Below, piece by piece: positions 53,452 to 64,000 of a DNA stretch of 64,000 bases (positions are counted from its first letter, which is position 1; each line of letters begins with the position of its first letter). The stretch comes from Porphyra umbilicalis (Eukaryota; Rhodophyta; Bangiophyceae; Bangiales; Bangiaceae), in NCBI GenBank assembly GCA_002049455.2, contig KV918836.1, positions 124,001 through 188,000 on the forward strand, read 5' to 3'. The notes beneath the pieces are model-generated. The model was not told where the DNA came from. It did not search any database and was given only the letters and a program-made list of their open reading frames with translations. The translations under genes were made by a program, and so were the position numbers.

Positions 53452-54448
53452 GCGCAGTGGGGCTTAGACCGTGTACCTTACGGATCTGCTGATTCCGTGT
53501 TGCAGGCTGTTGCAGGATCTCCACAGTCTGCCAAATGGCTGCAGGTCGGCCCATTTTGTGCTGGCAGCCTGCTGGCTCAACAGATATCTGGCAGATCGGC
53601 ACGCATGTTTTCTGCTCTTTCGCTGCTTGTCTGGATCATCCAAATGCTGAGACGATGCTCAGCTCGTGCTGTTCTTCTGCTGTACGCTAGTATAACTCCT
53701 AGTGTCTATTCCCCTGATCTTGAGGATCAATTGATCCTACTTACGCGAAAAAAGGAATCTTTCTTCCTTGCCGTGCACGTTTTTGTGCCCTCCGGTGCCC
53801 TTGAACAGTCCGACGGGTAAGACGGGCACGCTGCGTTCGCCTGTATCGAAAAAAAACAGAACGGACGTCAGGAAGGTTCTTTTTTGAGCTGCCTCATATG
53901 AGGATCAATTGATCCTCAGAGGATCAAATGATCCCCTCAGGGGAATAGACAAGTGTCTATTCCCTAGGAGGCGCGGAGTTATCTCGCTTCCACCAATAGG
54001 AAGCCGTTATCGTCATTATGCAGCAGACTTGATGCTGAAGACATGCGCTGCAAGTGCAGCCCAGTTACAGATTTCCACAGACCCGGCACAGAAAATGTGC
54101 GCTGCGACAGGGGTCCGGCAGCGACCTGCAACATTTTACCAGCAGATTTCCTGCAGGTCAAAAACAATAAAGGCTTATCGTGGGAAGAAAAAAACGGGGG
54201 ATCACGCTGGAACTTTTTGGCACAAGATCCTCGCACCGTCACGGTGCTTTCCATGAAAGAAAAGCACCGGTCCTCCGTTTTTTTTTGCATAAATGCACGA
54301 CCATGAGCTGCTCCGCAGATCTCTGCTGCAGGAAATCATGCTGCTCGTGGCTCACGCGGCCACTTTTCAAGGCCTGCAAGCAGTCTGCAACACGCCATTG
54401 CAGAGGATTCGCAGATCTGTAAGGTACACGGTCTAAGCCCCACTGCGC
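53452..54448. mobile_element. 997-bp element with CAGTGGGGCTTAG inverted ends
   Basis: Terminal inverted repeats GCGCAGTGGGGCTTAGACCG and the next 18 bp (GTGTACCTTACGGATCTG left, GTGTACCTTACAGATCTG right) are almost identical, then diverge into shared GTTGCAG-rich DNA. CAGTGG-type ends recall hAT, but no 8-bp target duplication is visible. No transposase. A second foldback (53703-53951) is nested inside. Confidence 0.75.
53703..53951. repeat. Nested foldback with TGTCTATTCCCC ends and GATCAATTGATC cores
   Basis: TGTCTATTCCCCTGA at 53703 and TCAGGGGAATAGACA ending at 53951 are inverted ends. Each is followed inward by the palindrome GGATCAATTGATCC, and the right side has an additional GGATCAAATGATCC. 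A further inverted pair CTCCTAG/CTAGGAG lies just outside. A 249-bp foldback insertion in the 997-bp element is the likely reading. Confidence 0.75.
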
Positions 54449-54530
54449 GGGTTGGACGAGTTTGACGACACGCTGCCGCGGCCGGAGCTGACCGAGCAAA
54501 AAGAAAACAATAATAAATAATAATAATCAG

Positions 54531-55729
54531 TAGAAGCCCCCCCCAGCGGCAGGGGGGGCTGTTAGCGAAGCTCGTGCAAATGCCTTTTGCAAGAACTACA
54601 CGCCAATGTGAACCGACAAATACTTTTTGAGAAGCAACCAAGCACGCTTCTTGTCGCCACGTCGGCCAAAGATCCGCTTTCTTCGTCGGAGCTATTACTG
54701 ACCTCCAAAAAATGGCGGTTGCAGAGTGGTTGCAATCATTCAACAGCGTACGTGGACCAATGGAAACGCTAGGAATCATGTGAGTTCCTTACACAGTGTT
54801 CTCATGCAGCTCTGGGCGCTGGAAACGCACATCAGGATCTCAAGAAATCTGGAGAAATTTGTTGATCTCATGACAAATCACAGGCCTGGCCCAGAACCCT
54901 CTCCATGCCCTCTTCAGGCCCAAGCAAGCGACTCAAAAATCTCAGGAAATCTCATTGTGGGTTGCAATGGCTCTGCGTGACCCTTGCAAGACACGTTGGT
55001 TGGCTTGCAAGACTACTGGCGGCAACTCTCAGCCAATAGTACGATCGTGGCTTGTCGAACAGCCAATCCGACTTCATTTCTGTGCTGTGTCGTCGGCTCA
55101 GTCTGCCTTCTTTCTGCAACCGCCATTTTTTGGAGGTTAGCAATATCAGGCGCCACCCACGTCCTTCCCCGCGGTTGTTGACAGTCCCCCGGCACCCAAT
55201 TCCTCTTTTCTGTGGGCCTTCTGGTTGAGAAACCGCTTCGGTCCAGGACTCTTCTCAATCTGGTCAAACTACCCCCTCACCCCTCATCGCAGCCCGCGGC
55301 GCCCCAGCGCCCCTTCCCCACAACCAAACGTAAAATGACCACATTCTGTCATCGCCGTCATCACACACACACCCCACCCCGCCTGAGCCCTCGCAATGGA
55401 CCACCACACTGGAGGCTCGCTAGCACGAGCTGGGGGGAGAGCCTCCACACCAAAACTACAACAGCCGAAACCACACTCTCACTTCTCAATCTAATTTCAT
55501 TTCCAACGCAATACGACAGAGCGACATTCGCAGAAGGCAGCGAGGGGTGTACCTGCAGCAACCACCAATCAAAGAATAGATCGGCCAAGTGTCGCTTCCG
55601 AGGGAAGAATGGACGGGCAGGAACCCGGAAAGCATCCCTCCTGGATCAAGGCAGATTGACCAATCAGCGCCCCTATTGGGACAGCTGGGGGGGCTCTTTC
55701 CGTGTCCGTCTCATAGAGGAGCTTCGCTA
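54531..55729. mobile_element. TTAGCGAAGCTC-ended repeat, copy B (inverted relative to copy A)
   Basis: Counterpart of 21191-22075. Starts with the GC hairpin (CCCCCAGCGGCAGGGG) and TTAGCGAAGCTC (54562), ends GAGCTTCGCTA at 55729. It lacks the 132-bp foldback of copy A (empty GTAC at 55549-55552) but carries its own 449-bp insertion (54695-55143). The 711-bp repeat at 55734 begins almost directly after it. Confidence 0.88.
54695..55143. mobile_element. 449-bp TA-flanked MITE inside copy B
   Basis: TA at 54693-54694 and 55144-55145 flanks inverted ends TTACTGACCTCCAAAAAATG and TTGCTAACCTCCAAAAAATG (right, reverse complement), about 30 bp. Copy A has the uninterrupted sequence at 21909-21911, an empty site. 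The TA duplication fits a Stowaway/Tc1-mariner MITE; a TAT reading (3 bp) cannot be told apart. No ORF of interest inside. Confidence 0.92.
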
Positions 55730-55733
55730 GAGC

Positions 55734-56444
55734 TCCAGGCACGTGCGTGCAATACCCTGGCCTTAAGGGCGGTGGCGCGCTCGGCGACGCATCGACACCG
55801 GACACGCCGGCCGGCTCCATAGCCGCTAGCGCGCACGGGGGCACGTACAGCCACGCTGCCGTGGCGGGGAGAATGTGGGGCGGGGAAAGGGGTGCCGCCG
55901 CCGCCACCGCAGCGGCGGCGTCCCGCCGGCGTCGCGCGACGCCCACAGGAGGGGCCGTCACTCCGCCGCACAGCGCACCTGCGCACGGCGGGCAGGGCGG
56001 CCGACACGGCGCACGGGCGGGCGGGTGGGACTGATCGCCGCGCGATGGGGCGCCTCCAACCGCGCCACTAGGTGGCGTCAGCAACCGCCGACGCGCCGCC
56101 GCAACAGAAGACGGCGCGCAGGCACGATCACCCGCGGGTCATCGTGGGCGCGTCGAACCACGGAAGTCGCTGCGCGCGGTCGCCGCGCGCAACTCGGGGC
56201 GGTGGGGGGGGGCAGAGGGGCAGGCGCCGTCCGGGCCCTGTGACCCTTGTGGCAGGAGAGTCCTTCTCAGCCACGTAACTCTATTCGCTTTTTAGCGTCA
56301 TCGCGACCCTTCAAACACTGACACGCCCTCAGATCCCTGAGGACACGAATGCAGCTACCTCTGAAACGGAGATCAAGTCTCGCAATCTAATTATATGTGT
56401 GCATCACTACACTTTGAGAGCACCCTGTCCTAAAGGCCAGGGAA
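55734..56444. repeat. 711-bp interspersed repeat, copy 2
   Basis: Direct copy of 47268-47982 with the same ends. Here it abuts the end of copy B of another family, so one of the two probably inserted at the border of the other. Confidence 0.85.
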
Positions 56445-56449
56445 ATAAT

Positions 56450-59350
56450 AAATCTGCGTGCTCGCCAGAGTGCTGGGGTGTGGCGGTTGCTCAACTGCAC
56501 GCACGCCGCGCACGCGGACACCTGCACGAGGGCCATGACTGGCTGGCGGCGGCGGCCGTGTGGCGGGGACGGCCACCGGCACGCATCGTCGCAGAACGAG
56601 TCAACGTGGGTCGGGCGGTCATGACTCGCAAACAACGCGAACGCGTTGTAGTCAATCACGCTCTGAAAGTGCAAATGACATTTTCACCAAACCGTGGGTA
56701 TTGAAGACCAGCAGAAGAGACGTCCATCTGACAGATCCGTCTGGGTGTGCTCTGGGCTGCGAGCCCCGGGGCCGCTGCAAAGGCCTTCATCCTTTGCTAG
56801 CGACGCCGACGTCGAGGGTGTCACGCCGGGCAGCGGCCACCGCAGCTTCGGCAGCCCCCTTGCACGCGTTGTGCAGTTGCCGGTTTTCCTCGCTTGCACA
56901 GCAGGCCGTGCCAACGCGAACCCTCCATGGCCCAATGGCCCGCGGTCGAACAAGTAGTGAGGAGAGGGAGCGAGAGCAGCGTGTCTCTCCCGCTCAGCTT
57001 TCCGCCTGTGGTGTGAGCAGGGAGCGCGATACGCGCTGCATCTACATGGGGCGAGCGAACGTAGGAGCCGGGCCGTGACGTCAACTCCCATATGGTACTG
57101 TCAATGCTTTAAAAAGGCATTATAAAACACCTTGTTGGAGCGATCAGTCCTGTTGCGAGTCGGTCTGCATGTCGTGGAGTGGGGTTGAGTTGGCTCTGGA
57201 CGTCCCGCTCGGACCTCTTCCGAAACCTATTGTAGGCTGATCGCTCAGCTCTGTTCTCTCTTGAAGACGTTGTCCGTCATGCACGCGTGTCGCACTTGAC
57301 CAATAAAACGAAGCACCAGGCACAATCCCTACGGGAAACGTTTGCTGGATATCCAGCTGTTTTGGCCCCGGGATCCCGGAAAAAGCCGGATCCAGTGGCC
57401 TTGAAGTCCATTTCGTTCGGAAACAGAGGCCGTTCGACTGATCCAGCGGCTCGCAGGAGCGGGCCAAACAGCAAGCATCATTCCAAGCCACCTGAGCGAG
57501 CCCCCACAATTGCAGCTGGTCAGAAAATCCAGGATCTCGCGCGGTCTGTCGCCCGACGCGCGCTGCACGTGAGGCGATCTTCCGCGCCGCCGTGTTTGGC
57601 CCAGATCGCCAGCGCTTGGGCAGCTTTCCCCCCCCCAGACGCCCATTCCTGATGTATGCCACCCGCCCCCCCGTCGTTTAACCAGATCGGCTGCTTCGGC
57701 GGCGTTGCAACGGATCTTGGTCGTCCCCTCCCCCCCTCGCGCACACCTGTTGTCCCCGTGCTTGCTGTTGTCCCAGGCACGTATCCCCCCCCCTTGCTTC
57801 CTTGGAGCGTGCCCTATGTGAAGGTATGTGAACGCATGTGGGACGTCTTGCTGTGATTTTTTTTATGCCAACCTTTGAGCTGGACAAGTTCGGGGGGACG
57901 GGAGGGGGGGACGGGAGAGAGGCGCGGGAGGAGTACGAGGGAGGTGGAAGAGGAGAGGGGACGGAGAAAGGGGACGGGGTCATCTCTCGCTGCGCCGCGT
58001 CCGCACTATCGGCGTACAGCCGGACGCCGCCCCCGCAAGCCCTCCCGTCGGATTGGCCCATTTAGACTCCGCCGTCACGACCACCCGCTTCACGACCACC
58101 CAGATCCCTCTCCGTTGGAGGGGTGAGTAAGTGGGGAGTGTCCGACTGCCGGCTTGTTTTGTCTGAACTGGCCACTGACCTGCACACGCCGCTCTGCTCT
58201 TGGCTCTGTTTCTGCACCTTATTCTGTGCTATGGTGTTTACCGTATGTTCCTGTACTTTTTCTATCTACATCTGTCTGCTCTTCTTGTGCCTAGCCTTTT
58301 CTTTGCAGGGGGGGGAAGCGGGCGGGGTCTCGGGGCGTTCGTGCCGCTCGCTTCACCGGCTCATGTTAATTTCCACTTGCTTGATTGCACTTGACTGTAG
58401 GTTCACATGGCAGAACTAATAAATACCATTCAAATCAACTACGGTAAGCAACAGTGTCAGAGGACACAGAGAACCAATCAGGTGTGTGCTTACAGTGAAG
58501 TGAAGAGCGTTGTGAGCCAACCAAAGTGCCATCTGATCCCGCTTTTTTCCTGGATCCTTGACGACAGGAAGGCCCCCGCGACCGGAATACGGCGGGTCAA
58601 CTTGGAGCCTACAGACGGAAATATTTCTCCTGTGAGTGCCAGATCGGCGCTTTTCAAAGTGGCTGGATATCCAGGACATTTTCCCCGTCGGGAATGCCCC
58701 TGGTTGTACTATTTTTCAAACGCTTGTACACGATCTGCCTTGAACACCAAGGTTAGGGCGCCGTGAGAGGTCCCATGAGCCGCCCCTTTGTCTCAAACGC
58801 CTCAGAATGCCCGTGTCTCTTGGGGAGCGTGGCGGCGAAGGCCACTTGAGTGTGACTGGTGGTAGGTGGAGTGCCACTGTAAGGCCTTGGCCTTTCACGC
58901 CACGTGGCTACCTACTTTCAACCTACTTTCCACGTTTCACCCGCTTTCAAACCACACTTTCCACGTGGCACGCTTCCTTAGTGACTCGCTGTACGCGTCC
59001 AACACCCGCTACAACGGCCTCCATCTTTTTGGTGGAAGCAAAGGACACGCCGATCACCCTGATACGGCGTGGGGCCATCCAGCGCGTTGCGGACCCATCG
59101 TGATGCGGCGCCTGACTCCAGATCAACCGGCGTCAGCACCACGCCACCAATGGGAGTCGGTGTCAGTTGTCTAGCCCTATAGGGACGCGACATCACTGTC
59201 CGCGTCTCGTACAATCCGTTAGGGCGATCCGGTGCCAGCAGGGCTGGGCCGGTCATGCCCTGCTGTGGGGGCTGTCGAACGCCGCACTGTCCAATGGGAA
59301 GTGCCCGCAGTCTTCGACATTCGTGTCGAAAGCCTCCTGATTCTCCACGT
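56450..59350. other. No gene seen; weak inverted repeat around CTGGATATCCAG
   Basis: Short ORFs without domains. Sequences at about 57290-57370 and 58655-58735 match as inverted repeats at roughly 70 percent around the shared palindrome CTGGATATCCAG, possibly the ends of an old element of about 1.4 kb. G-rich runs at 57890-57930. Confidence 0.45.
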
Positions 59351-59364
59351 TTCTTTACCTGCGT

Positions 59365-59500
59365 TTTGACGCATCTGGTGCCGCGTTTTTGGCGGCACGC
59401 ACCCGTTTACCCTTGTTTTTGGCCTGTCTGGTGCCGCGTTTTAGCGACACACGCCCGTCTCCCCTCGGTTTTGGCCCTTCTGGTGCCACACCGTGAGGAC
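59365..59500. repeat. Minisatellite, about three units near 50 bp
   Basis: The phrase TCTGGTGCCGCGTTTT with following GCGGCACGCACCCGTTTACC-like sequence recurs about every 50 bp, ending in a partial third unit (TTCTGGTGCCACACC). Confidence 0.75.
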
Positions 59501-59504
59501 GACG

Positions 59505-60310
59505 AGCGCATGCATGTTCTGGGGCACCTGGGGTGCCCCGAGGAGAGTATATAGACGGACAGGAGGAGCTCCTCCGGGGGGATCGAGAGGGGCAGACTCG
59601 GTACCAAAAGACAACCTTTTCCCTCGTGACCCCTCTCGCCAAACCCGACCGTCGTCGCGCACGCTGAGCTCCTCGGACCCCTCCTCCGTCGTGCCCATCG
59701 TCTTCCCCGGCGCCGCCTTCGGCGGTTTCGATTCCCCAAAGTACGTACGACCCGCCACGTGGCATCACGGGTCTTACAGCCACGGCAGCGAATTATGAAT
59801 CACAGACTGTGGCTGTCGTCCACAGCATGTGTACCGAGATCAATCGAGGCCTTTTGACTGGTATTTCTGATGGGTGTGATGGAAAAGTACATACGAGGAC
59901 CTGTATTCCTGGCGTCGATCAGGCCTCACAAAGGGTATCAGTTTTGACCGCGAGTACAGTATTCGGCTGTGATCCAGCCATTGAGTATTGGCTGACAGTG
60001 CGACAGACTTCCACACGTCCGAGTTTGAGTATCTCCCAAACCTGGCGGAGTTGGTATCTACACTGCGGGTCGGAATTTCATCGCCGGGATAGTTCTTAAG
60101 TTGCCGGCTTGTAAATCTATAACGAGTAGACGCGAAAGATTGTTTTGAGATAGCCATGCAAAGCTCCTGTGAGATGGCCTCAGCATCGTCGCGAAACGGT
60201 ACCACGCCACATGGGAACATACCGCAGCGGTTCTCAGATTGGTTCCAGTACGTCTGAAATGGCTGCACTGGGCCATATTCGACCCCACTTTTCCACAGTG
60301 TCTACACTAT
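59505..60310. other. No gene seen
   Basis: A TATA-like box (AGTATATAGACGG, 59546-59558) precedes GC-rich sequence with short ORFs only; promoter activity cannot be judged. The rest is unremarkable. Confidence 0.4.
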
Positions 60311-60315
60311 CAGTA

Positions 60316-60474
60316 TTGCAGTCTGCTCAAATTTGCCGGTGTGAGTCCGAACAGAACGCAATCGGGATGCAATTCTATTGGCCAGCGGTACGTATCCGGC
60401 CGAATGGATGGCTGAGTGTCCGTCGTGATTGCGTTCTGTTCCAACCCAGACAGGCAAAATTGAGCAGACTGCTA
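60316..60474. mobile_element. 159-bp TA-flanked foldback MITE
   Basis: Arms of about 49 bp starting TTGCAGTCTGCTCAAATTTG (left) and TAGCAGTCTGCTCAATTTTG (right, reverse complement) and ending GAACAGAACGCAATC enclose a loop of about 60 bp. TA stands at 60314-60315 and 60475-60476. Confidence 0.75.
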
Positions 60475-60539
60475 TATAGATGGCATATTCGCATTTAAGA
60501 GCAACAGTATGCGGCCAGCACGGTTCTGACACTGTTCAA

Positions 60540-63500
60540 CGACATGTCCGGGAGCCGCCCCCCCCCCCCCTCACAGCTCCAACTGGGGGCATCACCGCAC
60601 CTGCTGAGACAAGCCACGTGGCCCCCCTTGGTGCCACGATTGCGAGCGTGCCTGAGCTGGATTCGTATTCAATCAGTGGTCTGATACGTGATGCCAGCTG
60701 GGGAGCTGTCGTACAGGGCCGCACCAGCTGAATACGTTGCAGAAAACAGAAGCGTCTTTTGTGGTTCTGTAGCGCCCTCTAGCTGGGGGTAGTACACCCT
60801 CTTCCTACCTCCCCGCGCTCTTCCCCCGCCCCTCGCCACCCGACCCGAACCGCACCCAAGAAGCCAGAACGAAGCAAGGACAGGGAGATCAGCACATGCA
60901 GCGCCCCACCCCCTCGCCGTCCGCATCCGCACCGTCCGCAACGACTATAGGGGTAGCAGGGGCCGTAGGAGCAAATGAGACTGTAGAAATACATGGTACG
61001 GTAGGAGAACAATGGGCAGTAGGGCTACAAGGGAAAGTATTGGGAAAGGAGGCAGCGGAGGGAAAAGAGCAGTGAGCAGGAAACAGGCAGTAGGAGAAGA
61101 GCGGCAGTCGGGGAAAAGGTGGCGGCAAAGGCCACATGGGCAGATAGAGAAGAAGCACATCACTGGACGGGTGCACATTTAAGGAGGGAGAACGGCGGAC
61201 CAAACGATACGCAGTGCACACATCATACCACTCTCCTTGTCCGACTAGTCCTCACGACACTTAACGTACTTAAGAACTGAAAATACGAGACGGGCGAGGG
61301 GGGTGTCAACGACGCGCAGCTCGGACGTGACGGGATCCGTACGCGGTAGAGGAAGCCTTGACGCCGGCGTGACTCCCGGCCCCTCCTTTATGCGCGACGA
61401 CGGCGGTAGCCGTCAGCGGTGCCTGTACCGCCGCCGAACGCCTTTAAGGCGCAGGGGGTGCGGGGGGGCGGGGGTTCGCGAGGGCTGCCGGAGTGGGGGG
61501 CACGGCCAGGTGGTACAATTGAGGGCCAATGGCCCACTGGACGCCGTTCCCCGGGGAGCTTCCACGTCGGCTGACCCTCCGAACATCGAAATACGCTGCA
61601 CCAATCCATGATCGCCCGAAGCAACGGGTAGTCAGAAGGCGGCCACTGAAGATCCGATCCCAGCCTATGTCTATGAGAACAGATGACCATTGAACGCCCA
61701 GTAAGGCTCACAGTGCCAACAAATGAGGGTCCAGATCCCCGCATAAGGCGTGCCGCCCTCCTCACAACCGATGATGAGGAGTGCTGGGTCCACACACGAG
61801 GCTTGCAGCTCTCCACATGGCGGATGGTTGACAGAACAGCACACTGAAGTATGACACCTCGGCTGACAAGTAACTTCTACACCCAATTTAGAGGCGTTCT
61901 TGAGAGGGTTAATTTACTGTCAACTAGTTGGACGGGTGGCCGTGGGCGCAGTCTGCAAGCCGGTGACGTCAGTTACTACGAGATGTGATCGGCCGAAAGA
62001 TTGCTGGCGGTGGGTGTGTGTAGGGCATTGACAAAGTGGGGGCATGGGCGCCCGTGAGCAACTGCGGCGGGTGTTGGGGGGGGGTGCGTATCAGGCGTCG
62101 ATGAAGAGTCCGTCGAACGTTGGCATTCGACGAAGCGGAGGCGTTGGCGTGGCCGCAGCCTTGTAAGCAGATGCAGTCGTCACGGTGAGATCTGACATGG
62201 GGTATCACTGGGGGTTCAGTGAGGGCCACGTAGAGCGCAGCGCAGCGTTCCAGAAATCCAGCGATAAACCGCCGGAGTTGATCCGTGACCAGTGTCGTCC
62301 AGGCCTTGCATCGAGGCATTGAATCGTCTCACGCACGAGAATTCCCTCTCGACCCGGTGAGGCTACATTAGCGATCCGGCGAGGCTACATGACGGGGAAT
62401 CCCGCCGAAACCCACCGGTGTCGGCGGGGACAACACCAGGACTGAGGGCGCCACTTGTAGCCTGCGTTTCCACGGGCTGGTGAGAGGCCAGTGGAGCCCG
62501 CGCCACCCCAGCATTGATTTCACTTTCTGGATACGAAGTTTAGGCCGCAGTACGCCCCAGTACACCCTTTGCGCACCCCAGTAGTGTGGTACGTTTTCGA
62601 GACGATGACTCGAAGGATCATGTGCACAACAGGTCCGTGGATCACCGAAAATCCCAAATTTCAGATTGCCCGATTATCGAGTGACGTCTGCGATTCGGCA
62701 GTTCATCACCACAGTTTCTGGACACGTTCAACGGATGATCTTCGGGACTGGTTCTGGGATCGTTCCAGAAGCAGTGTCATCCTGACCCACAGATCAACTC
62801 GGGGACTGTCATTCTAAAAAAAATTGAGGACTTGTTCATCTGATAGTCTGACTGCCTCTTCCGCAAACAAAATCTGTGCTTTTTCCGTTAACAGCGAGAA
62901 AATAATCGTTTTGACACTCCCCCCGTTCAGACCAATGTCCATCGTGGAATATGACATGTCACTCATTTGATTGAGTATTCTGGTGCGAGTGCTTCTGACA
63001 TGTATTCAAACAGGGGATTGCGAGTTCGGGACGTGCTGTGTTAGAGCACACCCAACAACGTCTTCCCCAACTTCAAATAAGCCAACCTGTCAAAAACGTG
63101 GCTCATTAATGTGCCACGTGCCTTCATTTTAGCTCTTGGCGAAGGAGAGGGTTCAACAGCAACGTCAGGGACCCCAAAACGCTCAGATAGAACTTGAATA
63201 CAGTTAATCTCAATCGGGTAAGTCCTCCGACATTCATGCGTCAGAAATGGGGGGAGGCGCCGCCGTCCCCAATTTTCTCACCGATTTGGGAGGACCCGCT
63301 GCTTCTCCCCATTTTTTCCTGGCGTGCCATTGGCTGCAGCAGATTCAGTTCCTTTCGGCAAACGAGCTCACGTGGCGTCATCAGATTTCAAATCATACGG
63401 CCCGAAACTGGCGCTTTCCGGGGCTGTTTAAGATCTCGGCGATCACTATCGAGACCCGGAAAAGCCTGAACGAGTCTGACCGTTTCAGGACCCTTCATTC

Positions 63501-63810
63501 GACGCACGCCGGGGTTGTGGTGGGTCGCTCCGCTGCCGCCTTCTGTTGCGCGCACATCGTCAATCAAAGCACGGCGGCGGCGTTCCCCAGGCACTTGTTT
63601 TCGAGCCTCGCAAGATCGCTTCTGTACGTGCTCGCGGCGGGGGGCGGGGGACGTCGGAGGCCGGGAGATGGAATAAACTTGTGGGCCTGTCAGAGAGGGC
63701 AGTGGGACGAGGTCCTGTCGGCGCCCCGCGGCGTGATTACGTGACGGCGACAGGCGCGTCGCGACGCCCGTGTCCACAGTCGACGTCACCGTCGACGACA
63801 CCGTTTTCTT
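60540..63810. other. No gene seen
   Basis: Short ORFs on both strands without recognisable domains. The longest are minus 61388-61816 and plus 63247-63744, both without a family. C run at 60560-60569, G run at 62078-62086. The last 100 bp before 63817 may be the leader of the Harbinger transposase. Confidence 0.5.
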
Positions 63811-63816
63811 CCCACG

Positions 63817-64000
63817 ATGGACGATCCACTCGACGTCTCTGCGGATGCGATGCTGGCGGACCCCATCGACGGCGAAGTTGCCACCGCGGTGGCGGCGCAC
63901 ATGCAGGCGCTGTGGCGCTATCGTCGTCGCATCGGCAGGTCGCGGCTCGGCCGGCGGCGGTATATTGGGTCGGTGCCTGGCAGCCGGCCGAACAAAAACT
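63817..64000 (+). CDS. PIF/Harbinger transposase, N-terminus, cut by the window end
   Basis: From ATG 63817 (CCCACGATGG context) the frame is open to the last base: MDDPLDVSADAMLADPIDGE, then VAAHMQALWRYRRR and YIGSVPGSRPNKN. It parallels the start of the 34.1-kb transposase (MDVQEEKVSATAALLAEDDG, then VQAHVNVLMAVRRR and YRGSTAGRRGNKRRDF), with the same spacing. No stop in the 61 visible codons, unlike the 34.1-kb copy, which already has one at codon 48. It could be a better-preserved, possibly autonomous relative. Confidence 0.75.
   Translation, partial: MDDPLDVSADAMLADPIDGEVATAVAAHMQALWRYRRRIGRSRLGRRRYIGSVPGSRPNKN

Noticed and set aside
59259-59785. Possible solo LTR with an internal TATA-like box
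   Set aside because: TG and CA ends can be picked, but no matching 5-bp target duplication and no second copy in the window; the minisatellite explains much of the segment.
1-64000. CRISPR arrays, bacterial operons, riboswitches, rRNA genes
   Set aside because: None seen. Repeats are transposon ends, minisatellites or trinucleotide tracts, and the gene content is eukaryotic.

Overview
This looks like nuclear DNA of a GC-rich, intron-poor eukaryote. Supporting this are eukaryotic genes (ZPR1, a three-finger C2H2 protein, a protein with a plastid-transit-like N-terminus), a GT-AG intron, long Ala/Pro/Gly codon runs with very high third-position GC, and eukaryotic transposons. A Porphyra/Pyropia-type red alga fits best; another GC-rich alga cannot be excluded. 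The organism is inferred from style, not from a diagnostic marker.

Layout. 1-2.25 kb: a short direct duplication, hairpins and G-run sequence. 2.26-12.98 kb: one degraded Ty3/gypsy chromovirus on the minus strand, with both 395-bp LTRs and a 5-bp target duplication. It carries an unexplained antisense ORF region and a nested 745-bp DNA element. 13-16.5 kb: unassigned sequence with palindromes. 16.48-18.67 kb: a full-length but decayed pogo/Tigger-type transposon; an internally deleted relative lies at 38.77-39.50 kb. 19.5-24.5 kb: nested hAT-like elements, a second 745-bp element and a TTAGGG tract. 24.58-27.14 kb: a large Ala/Pro-rich hypothetical gene. 27.73-28.68 kb: a small two-exon gene for a putative plastid protein. 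28.7-34 kb: no convincing gene. 34.1-37.6 kb: a PIF/Harbinger transposase pseudogene split by a 2-kb TA-flanked insertion. 42.2-44.3 kb: a Myb/SANT-like Harbinger partner protein on the opposite strand. 48.8-52.9 kb: two intact head-to-tail host genes, ZPR1 and a C2H2 zinc-finger protein. 53.4-56.4 kb: back-to-back and nested MITE-like elements. 56.5-63.8 kb: little recognisable. The window ends inside a second Harbinger transposase (from 63,817).

The host genes show no common pathway: ZPR1 is a conserved growth/translation-linked factor, the C2H2 protein a probable nucleic-acid binder, and the 185-residue protein probably plastid-targeted. Most of the window is nested transposons. Several insertions can be dated relative to one another because a paralogous empty site, or a reading frame restored by removing the insert, is visible within the window.
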